Positions 50,245-61,770 of a stretch of DNA of 64,000 nucleotides are shown here, one piece after another (position 1 is the stretch's first letter; each line of letters starts with the position of its first letter). The stretch is from JBHHUI01 sp965248775 (GTDB lineage Bacteria; Chloroflexota; Anaerolineae; Anaerolineales; JBHHUI01), in the NCBI GenBank assembly GCA_965248775.1, contig OZ252150.1, positions 868,001 through 932,000 on the forward strand. The letters run 5' to 3'. The notes beneath the pieces are model-generated. The model worked only from the letters and a program-made list of their open reading frames with translations, did no database searches and was not told the origin of the DNA. The position numbers and the translations under genes were made by a program.

Positions 50245-51016
50245 CGGAGGCACCTTTCTGCTCTTCCGGGAGTTGCACATGAATGCCGCATTCGGTTTTA
50301 TCCATGTTGCCCCAGCGTCCGGCGCGGGGATCCTCTCCGGGCGCTACTGGACGCGTGCAGGGTTCACAGCCAATGCTCAGATAGCCCTGCTCGTGGAGCG
50401 GATTTGACGGCAAATTGTGTTCGCGAATATGTGCCCAGACATCCTCGGAAGTCCAGCTTGCGAGTGGATTGAACTTGACCAAGCCGTTGCCTGCGTCCCA
50501 TTCAACCAACCCGGCATTGGCTCGCAGCGCTGTTTGATCGCGCCGGATACCAGTGATCCAGGCGCGCTGAGAAGCCAGGAAGCTTCTTAGCGGCGCTACT
50601 TTCCGTAGCTCACAGCACAGTCCTGGATCGCGTTTCCAGAGGGCCGGCCCGTGCTGTAGCGCCTGCTCTGCCACGGATGCGCCGCCATGCACGCGTGTGA
50701 AACGCACACCCAAACGCTCGGCCAGCTCGTCGCGAAGTTGATAGGTCTCGGCGAAAAGCAAGTCGGTATCCAGGTAGAACATGGTAGTTTCCGGCCGCAA
50801 TTGCGAAATCAAGTAAATCTGTACAACGTCTTCCGGGCCAAAGGCGGCGGCCAGGGCAATATCTGACGTGAAGGTGTCCAACCCCCAACGCAAGATTTCT
50901 GATGGATGGCTGCCCTCAAAATCGCTGCTAATTTCCTGCAGGTTCTCCGGCGTCCAATTCTTGGTAGGCGCCGGACGCTAGTCTGAGGTCGGCGCATTCG
51001 TGATATAGGCGGTCAT
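50228..51016 (-). pseudogene. cysH: Assimilatory APS reductase (CysH), with amber codon 13
   Basis: From the ATG at 51016 (TAATG overlap with cobA) the frame reads MTAYITNAPTSD, TAG, then continues in the same frame without further stop to 50228 (262 residues). Alternatively a TTG at 50893 could start a shorter protein, but homologous residues precede it (PENLQEISSDFEG and SHPSEIL). It reduces APS to sulfite with thioredoxin or glutathione. The paired Cys in DPGLCCELRKVAPL and the CEPC motif are the [4Fe-4S] ligands of APS rather than PAPS reductases, and TECGIH holds the catalytic Cys. The gene is either inactivated by one base change or the TAG is an assembly error. Confidence 0.85.
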
Positions 51017-51858
51017 TAATACGTCTCCATACGAATAAGATTATTTGTATGGTAAGTCTTTGTTACGCTACCCTCTGTTGGTACGGTAAAAGCCGAGTTA
51101 GCCTCAAGGGCTGTCGAAATAGCAGGAAACCATTCAAGTTCGGGCTGCAACCGGACGACCTCGCCGACGACGATGATGGCCGGCGGTTGCAGACTCCGGG
51201 TGCGTTCGACAATGGTTTCCAGTGTGCCGGTTACGAGGCTTTGCTTGTCGGTTGTCCCCCAGCGCACGGCAGCAACCGGCGTGTTGGCGGCGCGCCCGCA
51301 CTGGAGCAATTGTTGAACGATCGTCGGCAAGTTGCGTACGCCCATCAGGATGACGAGCGTATCGACATGTGCGACTGAATCCCAATCCAGTTCGGTTGCA
51401 TCGAGATCGCACGTGTGACCGGTGACGAATGCTACTGAGCGCGCCATGCCGCGGTGGGTAAGTGGGATCCCGGCGTAGGACGGTGCAGCGCTGGCGCTGC
51501 TGATACCGGGGACGACTTCATATGGGAGGCTGGCTGCTGCCAATGCCAGGCATTCTTCCCCACCGCGCCCGAAAATGAATGGGTCGCCGCCTTTCAAACG
51601 CACAACCCTTTTCCCCTGTCGCGCCTCGCGCACCAACAGAAAATTAATTTCCGATTGTGACAGGTTTAACCTGCCCGGCGTTTTGCCGACGTTATAGCGT
51701 GTGGCCGAAGCGGGTACCTCGGCGATGAGCGCTGCATTCGCCAAGCGATCATAAACAAGTACCTCGGCGCGTTGCAGGCATTTCAGTCCGCGCACCGTGA
51801 TCAACTCGGGGTCACCCGGGCCAGCTCCGACGAGATGGACGATACCTGGTCTCGTCAT
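51016..51858 (-). CDS. cobA: Uroporphyrinogen-III C-methyltransferase
   Basis: 280 residues. Two SAM-dependent methylations convert uroporphyrinogen III to precorrin-2, the precursor of siroheme. Family blocks: VHLVGAGPGDPELITVRGLK, VVRLKGGDPFIFGRGGEECL, VVPGISSASAAPSYAGIPLT, HRGMARSVAFVTGH and TLVILMGVRNLPTIVQQLL. It is the single-domain (SUMT) form; the dehydrogenase function is encoded by cysG at 48208. It overlaps cysH by 1 nt and follows the hypothetical gene at 51860 after 1 nt, so it is a tight operon member. Confidence 0.93.
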   Translation of the reverse strand: MTRPGIVHLVGAGPGDPELITVRGLKCLQRAEVLVYDRLANAALIAEVPASATRYNVGKTPGRLNLSQSEINFLLVREARQGKRVVRLKGGDPFIFGRGGEECLALAAASLPYEVVPGISSASAAPSYAGIPLTHRGMARSVAFVTGHTCDLDATELDWDSVAHVDTLVILMGVRNLPTIVQQLLQCGRAANTPVAAVRWGTTDKQSLVTGTLETIVERTRSLQPPAIIVVGEVVRLQPELEWFPAISTALEANSAFTVPTEGSVTKTYHTNNLIRMETY

Positions 51859-51859
51859 A

Positions 51860-52471
51860 TTAGACTCCTGCTGGTGCTGCAGCAGGCAGCGCAGCCCCGA
51901 GACGGTCGAGCAAGACGTCTAAATCCGGCGCACCGGGTGCGTCGATTTGGATCGTAAATGGCTGGCGAGATTCGGTGCTCGGGTGTTTCAGGGAAACATC
52001 CAGACCGGCGTATAAGTCGCTGGTCAGAGTCTCAATGTCGCCACGGAAGATTTCCAGAGTCTGTGCTTCGTTCGGGGCAGACAAGCGGTCTGCAAATGTC
52101 AGTTCAGACTGGTCGGTGCGGAAGGTGACGCGACCCTCGAGCGCGTGTTCGGCTTGCACCGCGAGACAGGCTTGCAGCGCCAGGCGGAAGACAGTGCGTA
52201 ATTGCTCCGGCAAGGCGCCATCCAACTCGCGCTTGCGACGGTAAAGCAAGCCCGGCCGGCCGCCGCCGACGTCCAGGGCATAGTCGGCCTGCTGCCCGAT
52301 CAGGATAATGCCGGGGCCCGCTTGTACGTGCTTATAGTCTGCTACGTCGATGAGCAGACCTTCGACAGTTTGCTCTTTGATCCAGCGTTGGAAGATAGGA
52401 ATATATTCTTCCAAATCGACGGCTGCCGGATTCTCTATAAAGTACTTCACGCTGATACGCTGTGGATTCAC
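51860..52471 (-). CDS. Conserved hypothetical protein in the sulfite reductase operon
   Basis: 203 residues. I do not recognise the family. N-terminal half with ISVKYFIENPAAVDLEEYIP and FQRWIKEQTVEGLLIDVADY, middle with LALQACLAVQAEHALEGRVT, and a C-terminal FTIQIDAPGAPDLDVLLDRL. No transmembrane segment, signal peptide or Cys cluster is visible, so it is likely cytosolic. It is placed between sulfite reductase (18-nt gap) and cobA (1-nt gap), so a role in the assembly or electron supply of the reductase is a reasonable guess but not shown by the sequence. Confidence 0.75.
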   Translation of the reverse strand: MNPQRISVKYFIENPAAVDLEEYIPIFQRWIKEQTVEGLLIDVADYKHVQAGPGIILIGQQADYALDVGGGRPGLLYRRKRELDGALPEQLRTVFRLALQACLAVQAEHALEGRVTFRTDQSELTFADRLSAPNEAQTLEIFRGDIETLTSDLYAGLDVSLKHPSTESRQPFTIQIDAPGAPDLDVLLDRLGAALPAAAPAGV

Positions 52472-52489
52472 AGTAAATTTCCTCCGAAA

Positions 52490-54751
<2,262 letters not shown>

Positions 54752-54772
54752 AGGATGTTTTCCTCGATCAAT

Positions 54773-54801
54773 AAAAAAAGCCCAGGAGCAAACTCCTGGG
54801 C
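54773..54801 (-). terminator. Terminator / attenuator in the leader of the sulfite reductase operon
   Basis: Perfect 9-bp hairpin GCCCAGGAG/CTCCTGGGC with a 4-nt loop, followed on the minus strand by seven T. It lies 22 nt before the reductase ATG with no other gene between it and 55199, so it most likely controls read-through into the operon. Confidence 0.8.
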
Positions 54802-55198
54802 CGTAGGCTTGGATGTGCGCTCCCTATCAGTTCAAAAGACAGGGGGGCACTGTGCGCGTTATTCTGTGTTTAGCTACTCTAGGAGTTGACTAAACTGGCG
54901 CGCAGTGGCTTGCCCTTGTCGGGTACATGAACACATACATTTATTGAATGTGAAAACCAGCTGCGCTCGGTGCATAAAAATGCTAACTCTCATATCGGTC
55001 GAAGATACTATACGGTCATTGGCTACTTTTTTGTACGGCATGATTAACAATCTTTCTGGTGCGAAACGAAGCAATGTGAACAATTCCGATACTGCTCGTC
55101 TATATGAGAACTTTCCTTTTCTGAGGGTCAGACGTCGACAATCGAGTTAATGATTAGCTTGTTCGTGGCGGAATCGGGAATCAACTGAATTGTTGATG
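54802..55198 (-). promoter_or_regulatory. Leader and promoter region of the sulfur operon
   Basis: No gene. Next to the terminator, GCGCTCCCT (54817) and AGGGGG..GCGC (54841-54857) can form a second stem. The order stem, short linker, terminator resembles a riboswitch or protein-controlled leader, but I cannot match it to a known class such as SAM-I. Confidence 0.4.
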
Positions 55199-56794
55199 TT
55201 AATTGTCCGATGTAGTAATGGAAAGTTGCAGGGTGAAGCGGGTCCCTGTGTTAGTATTTTCGGCATTAACGCCTCCCCCGTGGCTATGCGCGATGGCTCT
55301 CACAATAGAAAGCCCCAGTCCGCTTCCGGGACGGTCGGATGCGTTATGACCACGGTAGAAGCGCTCGAACAGGTGTGGCAAGTCTGCCATTGGGATGCCG
55401 ATGCCCGAGTCTTCTACTGTCAGCAGTGCCATATCATCGACGCGACTGAGGGACACCTTCAAACTACCGCTTTCCGGAGTGAACTTGATGGCATTATTAA
55501 TTAAGTTGCCGATTGCTTGTTGAATCTGAGAATCGATAGCGTGGATGGTGATGGAATCCAGCGGTAGATCCAAATCAAATGAGAGTCCGGCCTGTTCCGC
55601 GCGGGAGGCAAAATGCTCATGACCAGCCTGCAGCAGCATTGTGAGGTCGATCGCAGCCCGTTCTTCGTTTACTGTGCCCGATTCAAGCCGCGATAAATCG
55701 AGCAGACTGCTTGTCAGGTGCTCCAGCCGCTCGACTTGCGCTTGTGCACGCTGCAGGTACTTTCCGGCAGCCGCCTGGTCGGCGGTCGCCATTTCCAGGC
55801 TGGTGCGCAGCGCCGTCAATGGAGTATGCAGTTCGTGCGCGGCATCGCCGGCAAATCGGCGCAACGTCGTGATCGTTTCCTCCATACGCTGGGCCATTTC
55901 GTTGAAAGAATTCGCGAGTGCTCCGGTCTCGTCTCTGCGCATGATTTCTGTCCGAGCCGAGAGCTCACCGGACGCCATGCGTGCAGTTACATTGGTCAAT
56001 GCCAGCAGAGGTGCGCTCAAGCGCCGACTGATCAGCCAACCAACGAATGCGGATAGCATCACTGCAACTATGCTTGCCAACACCAACCCCCATGCCACGC
56101 TTCGTAGGATCGCCTGACCATAGGCCGGACCCTCAGATAATTCCACACTACCCAGCAAACCTCCGCGGATGTCCCGAATGTCGTGTGTAGCAATCTGATC
56201 GGAGCGAGCTGCATCGGTCACATTTTGCGCGTCGAGATCAAATCCAAAGAGCGTTCCGACAGTCGGCAGTTGGATAGCGACACCGAACTTATCAAGCCCT
56301 TCGAGCGCCGCGTTGCCAGTAACGGTCGAGCGCTCTGTCATCTGAAATTCTCCTGCACTGTTTTCGTCCTGTATGAGAATGACAGTCCTGTATTGCGTCT
56401 CGCCGTCCGACTCCTCGACGGTGCGCGTTATTTGCTGCGAGCCGCTGTCCGTTTCCACTTCCCAGGAAACTGTCGTAACAGGTTGTTGTCCGATCGCCGT
56501 TCCCGAATCGGCCAGTAAGTTTCCATCCGCGTCGAGTAGGCGAACGCGTGCCTGTGTGAGAAAAGCGAAGCCCTGCAGCTGTGATTGCAGGGCTTCGAGT
56601 GGTGCGCCGATTTCGAGCGAGAGCGCTAACTGGGCGCTAACTGTGCGCGCGTTGCCTATGAGATAGTCACGCTCTTGCTGGCCATAATACGTGCGCAAGC
56701 TGGCTAAAAGAACGATGCCCAACGCTACAACAGCGAGCAATGCCATGCTAGCGTAGCTTATGGGCAGTTGCCAGCGGATAGAGTGAAAGCGCAT
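55199..56794 (-). CDS. Sensor histidine kinase (EnvZ/BaeS type)
   Basis: 531 residues from the ATG at 56794 (an upstream in-frame ATG at 56866 adds an unlikely Cys/Arg-rich start). Transmembrane helix at about 11-33 (LPISYASMALLAVVALGIVL), an extracytoplasmic domain of ~190 residues, a second helix around 230-255 (AWGLVLASIVAVMLSAFVGW), HAMP linker, HisKA with His320 in RRFAGDAAHELHTPLTALRT, then ATPase boxes QAIGNLINNAIKFTPESG, VEDSGIGIPMADLPHLFERF and GSGLGLSIVRAIAHSHGGG. It lies directly behind the membrane-protein gene (5-nt gap); both probably form one operon with the regulator at 57680. Confidence 0.92.
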   Translation of the reverse strand: MRFHSIRWQLPISYASMALLAVVALGIVLLASLRTYYGQQERDYLIGNARTVSAQLALSLEIGAPLEALQSQLQGFAFLTQARVRLLDADGNLLADSGTAIGQQPVTTVSWEVETDSGSQQITRTVEESDGETQYRTVILIQDENSAGEFQMTERSTVTGNAALEGLDKFGVAIQLPTVGTLFGFDLDAQNVTDAARSDQIATHDIRDIRGGLLGSVELSEGPAYGQAILRSVAWGLVLASIVAVMLSAFVGWLISRRLSAPLLALTNVTARMASGELSARTEIMRRDETGALANSFNEMAQRMEETITTLRRFAGDAAHELHTPLTALRTSLEMATADQAAAGKYLQRAQAQVERLEHLTSSLLDLSRLESGTVNEERAAIDLTMLLQAGHEHFASRAEQAGLSFDLDLPLDSITIHAIDSQIQQAIGNLINNAIKFTPESGSLKVSLSRVDDMALLTVEDSGIGIPMADLPHLFERFYRGHNASDRPGSGLGLSIVRAIAHSHGGGVNAENTNTGTRFTLQLSITTSDN

Positions 56795-56799
56795 GCTGC

Positions 56800-57426
56800 C
56801 TATTTTAGAATATCCGTAAAGACAATCACGTCGGCAATCACTTTTTCGCCTTCCCAGCTGCCCCAAACCTTCACTTCTATGTTCTCATCCATAGCGTCGA
56901 GAGAGTCGACCAATGTTACCGTGCGCTGGACTGTTGCGCTGCCCTCTTCAGCCGCAGCCTCCGGATCGTCCAAGACGACCTTTGTACTATCTTGATAGAC
57001 GAGAGTATCATCTGTGACAATAACTTCTATCTCGGGGCCATCGAAAGTGGCATCCCCGCTCGTTTGCCTGTCACCGTTAGTAATTTCGACTTTGACATCC
57101 ACCTCTATCCTACCTGTACCTAGGAATATAGTGTCTCCATCACGTCGTGAGAAAAGTCCGGCAATGCTCGGGTTTCCATCGGGGATTTCGGGAGCGTTTT
57201 CAAAGTTGATGCGTACCGGTCCGAATCCCTCATCGATGATGAATATCTCTTCAATTTTCATCTCGCGTCTACCTCCGCTCTCAGTTGTTTGCTGCAGTTT
57301 TGGGATGAAGTAGAACGTGGCTCCGGTCAACAGGAGCAAGATCAAAACTCCACCACTCGTCAACCAAAATATCCTGCGCGATGAGCGTACTTTATTCTGG
57401 CTTTCTCCTGGACTGACTTCAGACAT
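56800..57426 (-). CDS. Membrane-anchored protein of unknown function
   Basis: 208 residues. A basic cytoplasmic start (SQNKVRSSRRIFW), one transmembrane helix (WLTSGGVLILLLLTGATFYF) and an exported ~165-residue domain rich in Asp, Glu and beta-branched residues (IDEGFGPVRINFENAPEIPD, IEVDVKVEITNGDRQTSGDA, ending EGEKVIADVIVFTDILK). I do not recognise the family. Its position between an OmpR-type regulator and its kinase suggests an accessory or target of that system. The ATG at 57426 follows AAGGAGGTTAGGAA. Confidence 0.75.
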   Translation of the reverse strand: MSEVSPGESQNKVRSSRRIFWLTSGGVLILLLLTGATFYFIPKLQQTTESGGRREMKIEEIFIIDEGFGPVRINFENAPEIPDGNPSIAGLFSRRDGDTIFLGTGRIEVDVKVEITNGDRQTSGDATFDGPEIEVIVTDDTLVYQDSTKVVLDDPEAAAEEGSATVQRTVTLVDSLDAMDENIEVKVWGSWEGEKVIADVIVFTDILK

Positions 57427-57679
57427 TTCCTAACCTCCTTGCAATTCTATCGGATTATGGTTTTAGCGTCGGCTGACCTTCTAAGATATTAGGGTCGTTG
57501 CCGTCGCGGCCACCGCCATTGTGAGAAATCAGATTAGGAGCAATATCGTCGTCAAGGGGAATTTCCTAAACCCACGAAACAGTTCCACGCCTTGATTTCA
57601 CGAGCAGAATATCTACGGTAGATCTCAACTTGGTTGCTGTGGGGTTACAGTATCGTAATGTCGAGCGGCGAAGAGTGAG

Positions 57680-58459
57680 TTAATTTGATGCGAGGCGGTA
57701 CCCGAGGCCTGGAACGGTGAGGATCAAGGCGGGGTGACTAGGATTGATTTCGATCTTTTCGCGCAGCCGTCGCACATGCACATTTACTGTACGCTCATTG
57801 TCCACGTCGACAGAGTGCCCCCAGACCATGTCAATGATCTGCGAGCGACTGAGGGCGAGGCCGGGGTGTTGTGCGAGTGTCACAAGCAGCCGAAATTCGA
57901 TTGGGGTTAGGGTAATCTCATGCTGGCCGCGCCACACCTGGCCATGGCCACGATCGATGACAAGGTCGCCGGCGTAGAGCACGTTCGCATCAGTTGACGA
58001 GAGTTCCCCATATGCCCGCCGGAGCAGGGCCCGAATGCGCGAGAACAGTTCGCGTAGGCTGAACGGCTTCGTGAGGTAGTCGTCGGCGCCCATTTCCAGC
58101 CCGAGAACTTTGTCCATTTCTGTTCGTTCGACAGTGAGCATGAGGATGGGCTGGCGTAGTTGTAGTGTGCGCATTTCTCGGCAGAAGTCGAATCCGGAGC
58201 CGTCGGGCAGGCGTACGTCTAGGATAATCAGGTGCGGGTTGTGGCTGCGAGCGTATTCTATTCCTTCGCCGCCACGCACACACCACTTCACCTCGTAGCC
58301 CTCTCTGCGAAGCCCGTCCTGTAAGTTCTGGGCAACGGCAGTGTCGTCTTCAATTAGTAGAATACGAGATTGTTGATTCACGAATGGTTTGATAGATGCA
58401 GTAATTGTTCGAAATTTGCGCTTGCCAATCGGGGCGCACGACCTTCCCCTGACTGTCAT
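57680..58459 (-). CDS. OmpR-family response regulator
   Basis: 259 residues. Receiver domain: LLIEDDTAVAQNLQDGLRRE, phosphorylation site Asp81 in LIILDVRLPDGSGF, conserved Lys131 in DDYLTKPFSLREL; winged-helix DNA-binding domain ITLTPIEFRLLVTLAQHPGL and NERTVNVHVRRLREKIEINP. The N-terminal ~30 residues before QQSRILLIEDD are longer than usual; a GTG at 58378 is an alternative start. It lies 18 nt behind the copper ATPase gene, so the system may respond to copper or envelope stress. Confidence 0.9.
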   Translation of the reverse strand: MTVRGRSCAPIGKRKFRTITASIKPFVNQQSRILLIEDDTAVAQNLQDGLRREGYEVKWCVRGGEGIEYARSHNPHLIILDVRLPDGSGFDFCREMRTLQLRQPILMLTVERTEMDKVLGLEMGADDYLTKPFSLRELFSRIRALLRRAYGELSSTDANVLYAGDLVIDRGHGQVWRGQHEITLTPIEFRLLVTLAQHPGLALSRSQIIDMVWGHSVDVDNERTVNVHVRRLREKIEINPSHPALILTVPGLGYRLASN

Positions 58460-58477
58460 GGCAGCGCGTTCCTAATC

Positions 58478-60568
58478 TCAGGTCAGACTCGCCTCTGCTC
58501 GCCGCAGGAGCTGCGCATTGATGGCGACGATGACGGTGCTGAGTGACATGAACAGCGCGCCAACCGCCGGCGAGAGCAGGAAGCCAATCGGTGCGAGCAC
58601 GCCTGCCGCCAGCGGTATCGCAATGATGTTGTAACCTGTCGCCCACACCAGGTTCTGGATCATCTTACGGTAGCTGGCGCGGCTCAGGCCGATCAGCTTG
58701 ACCACGTCCAACGGGTTAGACTGCACAAGGATGATGCTGGCCGACTCGACGGCCACATCCGTACCGCTCCCGATGGCAATGCCGATGTCGGCGCGGGTTA
58801 GAGCAGGGGCGTCGTTTACGCCGTCGCCCACCATCGCGACACGCTTGCCCTCGGCCCGCAGTTCCGCCACTTTTTGGTCTTTGTGCTCAGGCAGCACCTC
58901 CGCGAAGTAGCGATCTATACCCAGTTCGGCGGCGACCACTTCGGCAACGGCGCGACTGTCGCCGGTAAGCATGGCGACCTCGACGCCCATTTCGTGCAGG
59001 CGTTTCACGGCGCGCTTGCTTTCCGGCCGGATTACATCTGCCAGTGCAAACGCTGCAGTAGGCTGGCCGTTGTCCACGAGGTAGACCACCGCCTGCCCTT
59101 TTTTGCCCGAATTCTCAGTGAACTGCTGCAGCGCCGGTGGTAATGAGAGCGAAAGCAGCTCCAGCAGGCGCGGCCCGCCCACATGCACGGAGCGCCCGTC
59201 GACGCCACCGCGGATGCCGCGTCCCTTTATAGCCTCGAAGTCGCGCACTGCGGGTAATGACTGGCCGCGTTCCTGTGCCGCACTGCGCAGGGCGCGCGCG
59301 ATCGGGTGTTCTGAGTCGCCTTCCAGCGCGGCCGTCAATGCCAGCGCTTTGGATTCTTCCACACCGTCGGCAGTAGCGATGTCCACCACGCCTTGTTCGC
59401 CCTTCGTGAGCGTGCCGGTCTTGTCGAAGATCACAATGTCCATATCCCGCGCCGCTTCCAATGCCAGCCGGTCGCGGACCAGGATGCCATTGCGCGCCCC
59501 GATCGAAGTCGTAATCGCTACGACGAGCGGTATGGCCAGTCCAAGCGCATGCGGGCAAGCGATCACCAGCACCGTCACGACACGCTTGACCACTTCGACA
59601 TTGAAACCTGTTGCGATGAGCCAGGCGACCAGGGTTAGGGCCGCTGCGCCAATCGCGAAGTAAAACAGCCAGCCGGCAGCCTTGTCGGCCAGCAATTGCG
59701 TGGGCGACTGGCTGCGCTGCGCTTCGGCCACGAGTCGCATGATGCCGGCCAGTGCCGTCTCGTCGCCGGTAGCCATCACGCGCACGCGCAGGCTGCCATC
59801 GCCGTTGATCGTGCCGCCGATGACTTTGTCGTCGGGATGTTTTTTGACTGGCATGGTCTCGCCGGTGATCATGGCTTCGTTGACGTCCGACGTGCCTTCG
59901 GTGACTTCGCCGTCGGCTGAGACGCTCTCTCCCGGGCGTACCAGCACCAGGTCGCCGCCCTTTAGCTGAGCGGTCGGCACTTGCTCAGTATTCCCGTCCA
60001 GGAGAATACGTTCCGCCAGATCGGGCATCAGCTTGGCAAGCTCGTTCAGTGCACCGGAGGCCTGGCGCACGCTGCGCGTCTAGAGCCAGTGCCCCAGCAG
60101 CATCACGTCGATCAGCGTTACAAGTTCCCAGAAGAAATCTTCGCCCAACTTGAGAAGCACCGCCAGAACGCTGTAGACGAACGCCACGCTGATGGCCATC
60201 GAGATGAGAGTCATCATGCCCGGACGGCGGTTCTTGATTTCAGGCCGCGCCATCTGCAGAAATGGCAATCCACCATACCAGAAGACAATCACAGCAAAAA
60301 GCGGGAAGATCCAGGTGCTGCCAGGAAACTCCGGCATGCTAAAACTGAGCCAGCGCTGCACAGAGGCGCTGTAAAGTAGCACTGGGATGCTGAGCAGCAG
60401 GCAGACCCAGAAGCGCTGCCGGAACATATCCTCGTGACCGGTGTGATCCGTATGTGCGCTGTGATCCATGCCGCCCGCAGCTGGCTCACCGTGCTCTGTG
60501 TGTTCCATATGGATATGTTCGACGTGCTTTGCTGGTGGGGGAGTGTGCATCGAATGATCGTGAGTCAT
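58478..60568 (-). pseudogene. copB: Copper-transporting P1B-type ATPase (CopB), one in-frame amber codon
   Basis: Frame 60568-58478 encodes ~696 residues with a single TAG at 60082-60080, where CopB proteins have Glu in the LGHWxExRSVRQASGAL stretch (here LGHWL-TAG-TRSVRQASGAL). N-terminus His/Met-rich for metal binding (HDHSMHTPPPAKHVEHIHME). Beyond the TAG all P-type motifs are present: TGET (actuator), ACPHALGLAIPLV (CPH, the P1B-3 subgroup), phosphorylated Asp in IFDKTGTLTKGEQG, and VGDGVNDAPALTRADIGIA. It would expel copper ions from the cytosol. It is disrupted or contains a base error; both halves are otherwise intact. Confidence 0.88.
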
Positions 60569-61175
60569 TGAATTTCTCTTTCGTTGATTAATCTCATTAA
60601 TGGCAAGCGGTTGACCATCATTATAGATGAGGCTGCTTGGGTCTCAGTTGTCTTTGAGATGGGTCAGCCGGATCGCTGATCCGTTCTGATCAGGTGGTTG
60701 CCGATTCTTGACATTCTCCCGCCAGAGCTTGCGCCACTGTATGGATTGTTTCACTAACCTTGTGGTCAGTGTGCGAGCCTAGTTTTCCCCTTTCTTGCCG
60801 TGGGACTATCCACTTTGTTCGCTGGCTAACGTGGGAGCGGCCTAGCACGCAGGTCGCCAGCATTGCAAACCCGAAGATCATTATCGCTGACATGAGGGCC
60901 TACCACTAAAGCTCAACATGCTCGTTTTGGGGGATGAATAAGTTTGCTGGCTAGACCCACGTTTATTTGGAAGACAGCAGTTCGAGCGACTCGAGATGTA
61001 ACCACATCGCGCTCAACTCATCGTCAATGGATTGGCCGATCACACGCCATGGCAAAAATTCATCCCGATCAACGAGTTGTCGTTGATCGGGATAATTAAA
61101 CTCGCGCAGGCAGCCAAGGAGAGGGTAGCTGCGTTGGACATCCGAAAATTCAACAAACAGGCTGCCGAATGAGCA
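60569..61175. other. Spacer with no firm gene
   Basis: Between copB and the rhodanese gene. A possible small membrane ORF lies at 60690-60893 (separate entry). At 61056-61090 TCATCCCGATCAACGAG and CGTTGATCGGGAT are inverted repeats that can form a hairpin. Confidence 0.4.
60690..60893 (-). CDS. Possible small membrane protein
   Basis: 67 codons starting MSAIMIFGFAMLATCVLGRS, a single hydrophobic helix, followed by a polar tail without recognisable features. The upstream GGTAGG could serve as a ribosome site. It could equally be a chance frame; the only support is the hydrophobic start and its place upstream of a copper ATPase on the same strand. Confidence 0.25.
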   Translation of the reverse strand: MSAIMIFGFAMLATCVLGRSHVSQRTKWIVPRQERGKLGSHTDHKVSETIHTVAQALAGECQESATT

Positions 61176-61493
61176 TTATGCCTCCCCGTCCATTTGATAA
61201 CCAGCTTCCTGCCAGTCGGCAAGGCTTCCTGCATATCGGCGCACATTCGTAAAACCGTTGTCTACTAGAATACGGTAGGCCGCGGGGCTGGCCATGCAGG
61301 CTTCATTGGAGCAATAGACAACGATTTCATCTTCCGGCGAAATGAGCCCCTGTGCCTGTTCCTTGCTGCTGATATTGAGTGAGCCAGGGATGTGAGCCAT
61401 ATTAAAGGCCCAATCTCCCATTGTCATGATCAACTTGAAATCGTCTCCCCGGTCAAGTTTTGCTTTTAGTTCCTTGCGAGTGATTAAATTCAT
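61176..61493 (-). CDS. Rhodanese-like sulfurtransferase
   Basis: 105 residues from the ATG at 61493, which follows AAGGAGACCTCC (an earlier in-frame ATG at 61547 lacks such a site). Single rhodanese domain: FKLIMTMGDWAFNMAHIPGS, then active loop VVYCSNEACMASPAAYRI with catalytic Cys61, and the ending FTNVRRYAGSLADWQEAGYQ. Such proteins move sulfane sulfur or act as sensors. The loop C-S-N-E-A-C has a second Cys five residues later, as in some persulfide-handling members. It stands alone. Confidence 0.88.
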   Translation of the reverse strand: MNLITRKELKAKLDRGDDFKLIMTMGDWAFNMAHIPGSLNISSKEQAQGLISPEDEIVVYCSNEACMASPAAYRILVDNGFTNVRRYAGSLADWQEAGYQMDGEA

Positions 61494-61612
61494 GGAGGTC
61501 TCCTTATTGTTTAATGAGGGGTGAAGGTCGTCGCGAAAGGTCCACACGCTTCCATCAGAGCTTGCGCTCCCACAGGTTGCGCTCGACCTACAGGGGCATG
61601 AAATTTTCTCGA

Positions 61613-61770
61613 CTAACCGCTTGCCAGCGCAACAAACTCAATCTCCAACAAAACATCCTCATCTACCTCCGCAACGGAGTACATACTGGGGATTGTGATT
61701 TCGTAGTCAGCCCGTTGGATGATGGTAGATGCGATCCCCGCATATTCCAGATGTATCAATCGCCTAGAGT
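61613..61770 (-). pseudogene. C-terminal fragment of a YceI-like protein
   Basis: Minus-strand frame HLEYAGIASTIIQRADYEIT, then IPSMYSVAEVDEDVLLEIEF and VALASG before the stop at 61613. This resembles the last strands of YceI-domain (lipocalin-like, polyprenyl-binding) proteins. No start codon or upstream part is present, so it is a remnant. Confidence 0.45.

Noticed and set aside
54773..54860. SAM-type riboswitch before the sulfur operon
   Set aside because: I could not find the conserved core, kink-turn or pseudoknot strings of SAM-I/II; reported only as an unclassified leader.
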